A stretch of 36,576 nt of DNA from Pezizomycotina sp. ARF18. Lineage: Eukaryota > Ascomycota. The stretch covers positions 1-36,576 of the forward strand of contig AZLU01000319.1 of the NCBI GenBank assembly GCA_002224055.1, written 5' to 3'. The position numbers and the translations under genes are program-made. Under the pieces are notes generated by a model. It made no database searches, was not told the DNA's origin, and was given only the letters and a program-made list of their open reading frames with translations. Shown piece after piece: positions 23,648 through 32,882 of this stretch. The first letter of the stretch is position 1; every line of letters starts with the position of its first letter.

Positions 23648-25411
23648 TGGAAGTAGACAATGGAATCATTGGCGACTGGTATTTCAGGCAGCACATTGCA
23701 TCCGGTTCTATAGACATCGTTTTGTTGATTGCCGTAAATGGGAGGTAATCATATTCAATGATGATTGTATCCCGTGTGATGCAGCTGCAATTCGATATTG
23801 AAGTTCGGCTTTACGAAAAATTATCCGTATATATATTATATGAATTGACTGGATGAAAGCAATCTCACGAAACTGGAGGAGACTTAATGGTCCGTATAAA
23901 TTAGGGAAAGTATTCAACTTCAACTAAAGCATGCTTTTGAATATTCTAACATCAAATTAGGGCAAAATTGAGTATCTAACTTGAAGGCATTATAATAGAT
24001 GTCAATCCGTCTCCTCACCACCGATCCAGCGATCCACAGATAGAACGCTTTTAGAGCTTTTAAGGTAGCTGCCAGTGCATAGCAAGCGAAAAAGAAAAAG
24101 AAACCGGTGCACCTACTCCACTTTTCAATCTCACACTCCTTTTTTTTTTTTTTTTTTTTTTTTTTAAGAAAAACAATACAAAATAAAACAAATAAATAAA
24201 ATAAATCTAAAATAATACTCAAGTGAGTTATATTATGAACCACTCTTTTTTTTTTTCTCTTTCTTTGTTGGAGAAAGATATAGTATAAGATGGAAAAGCA
24301 AATATGGGGGAAACGGGGTGGAAATTACTGCCGGTGATCCTTTGAAGTACTCTAGGTACCCGGTTGTAACGACGCAAGAAAGCCACCCTTTGACAGGGAT
24401 GCCAGAGTGTCCACCTGTCAGCGAATGGGAGCACCGGCTGGCCATACCACCAGTGCTACACCGCGCAATAAAGGTGTTTAAACGACCCTGTCGACTCTAA
24501 GGTTCTAACTAGAAGTAACTTGTCTCGCGGTGATTGTCCACAATACGGCCGCGCTAGGAAAATTAGACGAGTCATTATATTAGTTAGCGGCGTGGTGGGT
24601 AGAAAGCCCCGGTATAAACGAAGGCTTCCCCAGACCCGCTCTTTTATTAAAGCAACAGGAATGAACTACTGTAAGTGTGCCTGCAACACTATCACTTAGT
24701 GGTACAGCTTACATATGGATCGTGAGTTCCTGGGAAGGACCCGTTCACATATAATTATTTTGACGCAGAGTAAGTCGTATCACCTACAAGGAACCCCACG
24801 AGCAATCGGTCACCACGGTAGGAGTATAAGAATCAGCCTTTCAACGCAGATGCTGAGCGTAAGCTGCAGGACTAGTTTCATTACACTGCAAGCCACTTTA
24901 AATGAAATATCATACAGTTTCGAACGTGGATTTGCCACCATATTGAGATTTGCAAAAAAAAAAAGCAGCCGAATTAACCTAATGCCCTAATTTTAGGACA
25001 GCTGCCGTTTTCTTCCTAGAGGACACGTAGATAGGCGTGCGAGTTGAAGTTCTATAAATACAAATAGCTAGATTGAAGCATTAAGTATTCTAATTCTGGC
25101 ACCCAATGCTATGTACGTGTTCCCCGTATAAAAATCATTCGAGGGACTTTGGAATATTCCTTAACATTCAACTTGAGAACGAAATTGAACCCTTGCACGG
25201 TTTTATGTGTATAATGATTAAATTATCGGAGACTCTCAGAAAAAAACCTATACAACTCAAGCCTTGGGGGATTTCTAGACCTTCCGTTTCTCTAGAGGTT
25301 ACAATTTTTTACGCGTCGTGGCTGAGAGCTCATGCTAGGCATTGCCTCGGCGCTAAACATTACTCCTTTGTAACGGGTCTAGCTTGTAAAATATTAGCGC
25401 AGTTCATAGAT
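23648..25411. other. Spacer between P4 and P3, no gene seen
   Basis: Contains a T26 run, AT-rich DNA at 24165-24300, and 24720-25440 with only chance-like open frames (91 and 113 residues, no motif). No transposon ends recognised. Confidence 0.4.
24140..24165 (+). repeat. Homopolymer T26
   Basis: 26 consecutive T residues. On the minus strand this is a poly-A run that could mark a retroposed sequence end, but no element is visible next to it. Confidence 0.9.
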
Positions 25412-27125
25412 TTATCTGAAAAAAAAAAAAAAATGAAAAGCGGTTGAGAACATGGACCTCAATTGGGTTGTTGATACTTACAAAACCTTCTCAGCCTTTT
25501 CTACGAGAATCTTGCTAAGCAGCCTTGCATCCTCCGGGAATTCCCTATGCCAGTTCTCGAGGGTTTGTTCTGCCTCCTTGAACTCATTAAGTGTTTAGTT
25601 TCGGGAGTAAAGAGTCCGCTCCATCCCTGATAACTTGTTTGAGAACCTCGTTGGTTTGATCTTTTCCAAAATCTTCGATCCGAGATATTCTTTCATTCAG
25701 GGTGTTTATTTCGGGCCCCACAAGGTCAGCTACTGGGCGACGTGCAACCGGTGGTGTATCCGGTGCGTCCCCGTGGATACTTGGGTTCTGAGACGGGTGC
25801 ATAGGATCTACGGCGGGCTCCGATGCAGGTACGTGACATTGCCGAGAACTTGGCGCGCTAGCTTCATGACCCTCCGTATTCCTTTTGTTTTGACGCGGAC
25901 GCGAAAAATCGCGCCGCTTTCGCCGGATATCCGATCGGATCTGCGCTTGTTTTATGCTGACCCCGCGTCGGAGAGAACGAGTGGTAATATTGGGGGTCGA
26001 TGGACGACCTTTCGAATTCGGAACCTCGGTGCTGATCGCCTCAGGTCTACGGCCTTCATTAGACTCATTATCTGAATTAAAATCGGGCTTTCGTTCCTAA
26101 AGGCGCACGACGCGAATTCTGAAGTCGCGCGCCAACGAAAATTGTTATATTTTGGTTTTGACTTTTTAAGGAGGCAGGGTTGAATATAATATATCGGGAG
26201 TGTGCGGAGGACATTGATAGTGCGGAACGCGCACCTGGAGACGTGATCTTTTCTTTCTCGGGTTCGTCCGAGGTATCGCTGGAGTTTCCAGAATCGGGAG
26301 TCGGTACAGGCCAGATGGAGCTTCTGCTATTTCTATTACCAGCAATGGCTCTCTCCTTATACGGTGTATCGCCCAACTCCTCCTCCCACCCATCGAGCCC
26401 GAGAAAAGCCTTTTTGATTAGTATCTCTTTTGCTGAAAACCTTCGTTTCGCACTCCTCTTCGGACCGAAGAACTTTTATCACCTCGTCCTGAGGAGTAGT
26501 CCGATTATGTTGAAACGCTCTGCCGGCTTCAGTAAAGCAAAGGTTGAGCCAGCCATGGGCGAACTCGCGTGGAGCGATTATTTTGTAGCCGTTCGCGGAA
26601 GCGACGGTGGTTTGAAAAACCCTCGATAGTCTTTGTCCGCCAGGGTGACTTTGCGAGGTCTGGTGGCTCGGTCTATGTACAAGAAAGGTGGTAAAAAATA
26701 TCAGTGAAACCTCCGGGTGAGTTTGGAATTAGGACAATTTAGTGGGCAAGGATTGGAAAAAAGGGCCAGAGTCCACCTAGACAGATCTGAAATATCTTTC
26801 CAAGTCGTGCATTTGAGCATAACGAAGCGTGCGCCATGGTCGTGCTTGCTTGTTCCTCCTCTGGTACATTGGTCCGTTTTTTGCTACCAGAAGGGGGTGC
26901 GGCTACCTTTGGCTGATGTGATTTATTGGTTGTGCGAGCGAGCGGGCCCGCGGTTCTGGTTGTCGGCTCGGGTGAGTCATAGCGACGGAAGGGTGCGGCC
27001 GTAAGAGGATGCAGATGAAGGCATTGTGAGCAGGGTGGTTGTCTTCGGTCGCACTATTATTTGAATTAGAAGAAGGTTAGATGATGGAAACCGCTTCGTC
27101 TAATAAGATTGCCGGGAAAAGAAAA

Positions 27126-27156
<31 letters not shown>

Positions 27157-28152
27157 GCTATGGGGAAAGAAGATGCGATAAAATAAAGAGAGGGAAGAGG
27201 AACAGCAGAGTTAGAATATTTGACGTTGGTGTGAACTTACATCGTCGGGTCGAAGACTACAGCGCAGGCAACGGCGCTGAGTCAGGTCGTCTAGATCTTC
27301 ATATTCTTCGGTGTCGCTGAGAACGATTGGATTGTTCTCAGTTCCGCCTCCGGTGTAGTAAATCGAACCTCGAAGAATGTCGGCAAAGTCCTCAGCTTGT
27401 GTGTCTTCTTCGTTTTCTTGTTTGATGAGTTCATCGTCCGTTATTTGAGCATCTGCATTATTGTTACTGTTTGAATGGAAATGGTCAACTGCGAGGTTGG
27501 CATCTGAAGAAGTACTCGGCAGTTTATCGGTGTTCGAATTGGAGGTAGAGGTAGAGTTGCCGCTCGTGCTTGCATCTGGCCCTTGATCAACGCAGCACCG
27601 CCGTAAGTTGATGTGGATGCGCTTGCTGTATCCGTTCCAGTAGCTGAAGAAACAGGGAGAGGATGACCGGTCTTCTTGGGCGAAATTGTCTTTTTGAGTT
27701 TTGTTTGGTGATATCGTTCGGCCATCAGTTTTACCATTTTCCAGCCTTCATCAAGGACAAGTGCACCTTTATCTGGATATGCAGTGGTACAACTCGGCCC
27801 GGACTTCTTAACAATGCCCCATAGGCACGCTGCCCCGTCGTCGACATCTTGATTGCTCCCGAGGACTTCATTTTTCATTAACTCGTAATATTCACGAGAC
27901 TCGGAAACTGGAATGACCTTTCGAAGATAGCGTTCTGCTCTCTTAATTGATTTCTCGCCCGCTCCCGCGGTAAGAATCTCCTGAAGTACCTCTCGCACTA
28001 CTTTTGGTTAGCATGTGTGCGGTAATTATCGCAGAAAAGAAAAATATATAAAGAACTGGATGTTTGTTACCTTTTTCTTTTGAAGGGTGGGATGCCCTAG
28101 TAACTGCTGAGCTAGGGGTAACCGCTGATGACTCTGTTTGAGTATGTAGCAT
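25412..28152 (-). pseudogene. P4: best-resolved member of the Zn2Cys6 / APREF / GWED family
   Basis: Read 28152 to 25412. Exon 1 (28071-28152) starts MLHTQTESSAVTPSSAVT; a 73-bp intron (27998-28070, gctaacc, tag) follows. Exon 2 (27241-27997) holds the N-terminal domain (REVLQEILTAGAGEKSIKRA, DDGAACLWGIVKKSG, EGWKMVKLMAERYHQ), a Ser/Thr/Asn-rich acidic region and NPIVLSDTEEYEDLDDL at 27300-27340, a good SUMO-interaction-like motif. It ends CLRCSLRPDD; intron 27054-27240 separates it from CDRRQPPCSQC, giving exact C-x2-C-x6-C-x6-C-x2-C spacing. A frame change at 27580-27582 is in a CCC run. After an acceptor at 26673 come PRKVTLADKDYRGFF, GYKIIAPREFAHGW (26561-26590) and LDGWEEELGDTPYKE (26352-26400). 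A long open exon from 26096 follows, with ARRPVADLVGPEINTLNERI coiled coil and FKEAEQTLENWHREFPEDAR, stopping near 25412 or 25478. Start well supported; function unknown. Confidence 0.78.
27122..27145 (+). repeat. A11-G13 homopurine tract inside the P4 zinc-cluster intron
   Basis: Eleven A followed directly by thirteen G. It sits in the middle of the P4 intron, which at 187 bp is about twice as long as the same intron in the other copies. Confidence 0.9.
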
Positions 28153-28223
28153 TTTCTTTCTAGGCTGGTCTGTGGTTCTAAATTTATTAGGATGATTAAT
28201 CCTGTTCGAGTTCTATCCGTTAG

Positions 28224-28440
28224 TTAAAGGAGTGTCGCAAAGCTCTCAAACTTGATGAAGACCTGCGACATGTTTAAATGACTAGCCGCCTTCATCGTGC
28301 TCCCTTGAGAAAAATGAACTTTTTTTGAACGCATTGGAAGGCTGTGTTTTTCTCGCGAGGCTTTTGATTCATGCAAGGGATTGAAACTCTCCGCATCGAG
28401 AGTACCACGATTTTGACTCGAAGAAGTAAGCTCGAACAAC
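28224..28440 (-). CDS. Short Ser-rich open frame upstream of P4
   Basis: 72-residue frame preceded on the minus strand by an acceptor-like tttctttctcag. The protein (ELTSSSQNRGTLDAESFNPL, then HSLPMRSKKVHFSQGST) is Ser- and Lys-rich and could be an additional 5' exon or a small separate gene. It ends at a stop 72 bases before the P4 ATG. No family recognised. Confidence 0.25.
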
Positions 28441-28919
28441 ACTGTGATTGTTTCTGAGAAAGAAGAACGATAAGAAAGTCAATAGTCAAGCAACGTCGGC
28501 AGTAGTGTGGGCGGGATTACAAGCCATTCAGCTTCTGATAGACTCGGTTCAAAGTTATATTAATTGTCAATGTGGTTCATCATATCGGAACTGAGATTTT
28601 ACAGCAAACAAGAAACAGGCAATTTTAACACAATTGCAACGTAAATTCAACGATTTTTTTCATTTCATCTCCTTTTGCTTTATTATACTCCCTCTCGTTG
28701 ATGGAAATAAAAACATCTTAAGGTCCACCAGGGGATCCACATCTGCAGCTGGACGCAGATGCAAGGCTTCACGATACTCTGCTACTTATGGATATTAACT
28801 CATGGGATTATTCTAGTTCCCCCGTTTTCAATTAACCCCCTGTACTATCAACTTGCCTGATCTTAATGCGAAATTTAGGGTACCGGGATCGTAGTCCGTA
28901 CACACCTTTTTAAATGATG

Positions 28920-28940
28920 AAAAAAAAAAAAAAAAAAAAA
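28920..28940 (+). repeat. Homopolymer A21 followed by (CCACAA)n
   Basis: A run of 21 A residues followed by ccacaaccacaacca. Confidence 0.9.
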
Positions 28941-31467
28941 CCACAACCACAACCAGAACGAGATTTTGTAACTTTCTGCACTTTCCTTCAGTGTTTGTCA
29001 ACCCCTTTCTTTTGCGATCTATGAAAATAGTTGAATTCGATGTCTGGCTCTTTAATACGCAAAAAACACGGTGGCGGGATTGGAATGCAATTAATTCTGA
29101 GTCATCTCCTGTACGAGGGAGTTGGCTCTACAACACACAAATTTCCCTGGGACGAGATCTTCGAAAGCCTTGTTAGTAATGAGGGCTGCGGATCGAGTCC
29201 GTTAAATGATTTACGCGGTTGGACAGTCGCCCCTTCGATGCACCAGTATTTAAAAGTACTCTTTCGTAGATAACAAGGCTCTGGAAGTCCTAGGTACCAC
29301 AGCCAATTCCGCTGACGCGCTGCAGGGCTTTCCCTTATCTACGGGCTCCTTCTGTCAGAGCGGCCGTTGAAAGTGTTGCCACCCATTTCCGCGCCATCTG
29401 GAAGAGGCGTGTTTAAGTCCAAAGATATCTTTATCTTTTCGCAATAGAGTGAATGTCTTGCGCTCTCGGGTCGCTAGGCAAGTAGATGCAGGAATACATC
29501 AATTGAATCTAACCCTCTCATATGAGAGGATATTGTTTTGTTGTCCCAGCGTAGGCTCACCTATTTGCACTCGGGTCCATAGATGTGCAGTGGTGAAACT
29601 ATATTGATTGAAAGCTTACGAGCCATATATTCGTGGTTGTGACGCTGCCCAAAATGATTCCAGGGTCTGGTAAAGGATTGTACGCAAAGACCAATGAGCC
29701 AGACAGTAATAGATGTTCTTCTAAACACCGGAATCTATTAAAAATAATAATAATAAACTAAATATTCTATAAAATTGTTTTTGAATTATTTTGAAAGTCG
29801 ACACAAGGAATTATCGACACATGCACATCGAAAGCTGGCGTGGACCCGGTCGGACATCCTGTCCAACTTGACAGCCTCGCGAGGGTACAAATCTACCATG
29901 GCAAATACATATAGATACTTATGCACAGCCATTTACTTAATATCGTACGGTTCCAATGATTAACAAGGGAAGTGCGTTTAAATCAGTTGTGAAAGTGCCC
30001 CTCACATTATCACGTAGGCCGCCTACTTTGCGCGTTGCCTCCTTATAGATCCCATCCTTCGATGCCAACGCAAGTATATCTTCGTACCTAAGCGCTAGGC
30101 TAGGTATATCGCTCAGTACCTATATATACAAACTGTGATTTCAAATTATATTATTTTAATACATAGTGCCTACTCCACCTAAAAACAGGGATTTTGTTGA
30201 TGTTTGATCCTTTCCAGAATTTGTCAAAAAAAAAAAATAATAATACAGCCAGGAATCAATTACCAAACAAATTTGGCCATTTGGGGCAAATAAGTTAAAT
30301 CCCTAAATAAATAAAGAAATGAAAAAAAAAAAGAAAGAATCACAATAACGGCAAGAATTAACAAGTCACATTGAAAATTATTATTCTCAGACTCTGCGAC
30401 AATGGTTCTTTCCCTTTTGTTTGACTTTGAATATTCATAAATCACCTTTCTCTATTTTTATCCATCTTTTTTTTATTTATTTATTTAAAAAACAAATTTA
30501 GTTTTATTTAATTTTATTATTATTTCTTGTGTTTATTATATATATATTATATTACATTATATTTCCTTGCCTTCCTCTTAAACAGAAAATCTAAAGAAAA
30601 AGAAAAAAGAGCAAGAGAAATCAAACATTCTTGTTTTAGAATTAAGGGGATGGATAAAAGAAAGAAGATGCGGGGGTTTGTAATAGTATCAATGGGTTTA
30701 TCAATATTGGATTTCCTTGCATGTGCCGTCGGGGAGTTTTTATTTATTTATTTATTATTTATTTTTCAGTTTGTTGATTTATTGCATACTATTGAATATT
30801 TGCGAGCCAGCTGGATAACTTCATTCGAGAATCTGCGCGTATGCCTTCCAAGGTTATCCGTTTTGCACCACCCAAATGAGAGAGAATTCGCAAATATGAT
30901 TCGTATACAGGTTCTATGTACAGGGTTAGCAAACAACAGAGGGGCATGCGAAAGAAGCAAAATTGGGGGCGCGATGTTCATTTTATACTTGCTGCCTATG
31001 AGCCATGTGATAGAGGGGTTAAGGGACTATAAAGGGGAGTAGTTTTCCCTTTCTCTAGGTGTCTAGTTGCCCTTCCACACTTGTGAGTTCTACCGGAGAC
31101 CGAGGCCTCATATTGCGGTTGAACCCTACTGGCCTCATGGTCTGGTGACGTGAAAAGACAAAGAAACTTAGAAAGGAAAATTGAGGAACAATGGAGTGGA
31201 AGATGCTTAAGGTCAAGAACAAATACACGCAGTGTTGCCGATGGCCCAACCTGAAAAATAACTACAAAAGTGTCAAGGGACTATAGTGAAATTTCCATCC
31301 GGCATGCAGACAACCATTACGAATTATCTTGATCCCCAAACAGAACTAGAGCCATCTTTGGTACGGCGCTTATTTCCAAGAGACGTCAAGGCAGTTTCTC
31401 TCATCCGGAAGATGGAACTAATGTAAGATTGCCCCTGACGTGTCTAGAAGAGCAATTTTGCTTTTTG

Positions 31468-31514
31468 TTTCCTTCTTTCTTTCTTTCTTTTTCTTTTTCA
31501 TCTCTTTTCTATTC

Positions 31515-31551
<37 letters not shown>

Positions 31552-31556
31552 TTTTT
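31468..31556 (+). repeat. Polypyrimidine tract (TTTC)n ending in poly-T
   Basis: About 90 bases almost entirely C and T, made of ctttctttcttt and ttttcttttc units and ending in a long T run. Confidence 0.9.
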
Positions 31557-31928
31557 GTGGTACTGTGGTACGGAGCCAAGAGGATATCTCCTTAAGAAAC
31601 CGAGAGCAGCTTGGGCAAACAGGAACCCTCAAAGGATCGCGGCGATCGCGACAGTGCAATGAAATGAAGCCAAACCTGCTTGAATGCAAAATCTGTTGCT
31701 ATCACTACTAGTAGTATACGAATATATAAATGTACGTATTTTTGGGGTTTTGAGTGGGTCATGTTGAGTAAATATGGACCTACAATCACCACTGGTTATG
31801 ACAATTTGGAGTCGCTTTTTCCTCCACTCTCATGCATGCGCATCCCTGTTAAGTAATTGAAAGGCCCTCCCAACGAGCTGACGAGATGCACTGTTGGTGG
31901 CGTCGAGTTTCTGCGCTTCCACAATTAA

Positions 31929-32108
31929 TTACCCTAATGGCGGTTGGCCGGTCTGGTCTCCTCGGGGTAGGGTCTCGATATCAGGTAACAGATTAAACGT
32001 TTCCTGCAAACGATTTATATTTACCGGTTTATAAATCCGTTTAGACATAGAAATTAAAGGCTCATAGTCGCGACTCAATATCATAAGCATAAGTAGATCT
32101 CGATACAT
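31929..32108 (-). CDS. Short unidentified open frame, 59 residues
   Basis: From ATG at 32108 the minus strand reads MYRDLLMLMILSRDYEPLIS, then KRIYKPVNINRLQETFNLLP and a Gly/Pro-rich end before TAA. The frame upstream (to about 32175) reads SDANAANSSFVVYNRID in another register. Composition looks protein-like, and the piece may be the C-terminal end of a decayed gene or mobile element. No family recognised. Confidence 0.3.
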   Translation of the reverse strand: MYRDLLMLMILSRDYEPLISMSKRIYKPVNINRLQETFNLLPDIETLPRGDQTGQPPLG

Positions 32109-32119
32109 TAGTCTATACG

Positions 32120-32882
32120 GTTATATACTACGAAAGACGAATTTGCGGCATTAGCATCCGAGTCTTTTCACCTGCAGCTACAGGAATCCTTTATATAAGG
32201 AAAATGAAGCAAGTAAACTTAGATCAACAAGAAGAAAACTACTTATTTCTTTTTCTTGATTTTCTCTCCCTTTTTCTTTTTCTATAGAAGAAAGCAAGAA
32301 CTGAAAATTAGAAATTTAAAAAATAAATAAACAAAACATAAGTAAAATTATAGAATAATAAGGATAAAAAAAATAATAAAATAAATCGATAATGAAAAGA
32401 AAGTTGTTCAAAGTTTATGAGAAATTGTCAATAGTCCTTAGGACCAATTATTTGAAGGAGCATTGTTGCCCGAAACAGTGACGTGGGTGGGTACTCAGAA
32501 GTGTCGATGGACTTGGTCGAGTTTCAGACTTGAGCGTGAAATAGAGGGAATAGCTCTAGTGGCAGCTAAACGACGATTAATACAGGCTGGACAAAAGATA
32601 ATCCTGTAGCGGTAACTGCGCAAGAAGTTCCCTATAATTGGAGTAGATATTTTTGTTCGTTATCCGGATTTCGTTGATCCTCCTTGGCTAGGATAGGTAT
32701 CGATGTTACTATTATGATGATACTCCCACATCACATTACTTCAAAACAATTTGCAAGATATTTTGCAGTTTCAAATAAAACTTCAAACTAGCAACGTACG
32801 ATATCCTCCAAGCTTCTATGCTACCTTAATACCCGCAAAGTTCTTCATACTGTGAATAATTATTACGCTTCATACATTAGTA
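32120..32882. other. Upstream region of P5, no gene seen
   Basis: Contains a pyrimidine-rich tract at 32247-32285 and AT-rich DNA at 32290-32400. No motif-bearing open frame. Confidence 0.4.

Larger units (their letters stand above)
28500..31925. other. Long stretch without a supportable gene
   Basis: Mixed composition with AT-rich DNA at 30130-30560, several homopolymers and scattered open frames. An 80-residue frame (29031-29273) and a 171-residue frame (30527-31042) have biased composition and no motif. I see no tRNA, no splice-supported exon and no transposon ends. Confidence 0.4.

Noticed and set aside
26180-26629. 149-residue open frame on the plus strand, and 25635-26075 plus (146 residues)
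   Set aside because: Both are antisense to P4 exons that carry the family motifs.
29100-29230. Possible tRNA B-box (ggatcgagtcc at about 29190)
   Set aside because: No matching A-box, no acceptor stem and no cloverleaf could be drawn.
30527-31042. 171-residue plus-strand open frame
   Set aside because: Composition follows the local AT-rich, low-complexity DNA; no motif, no splice support, no similarity recognised.
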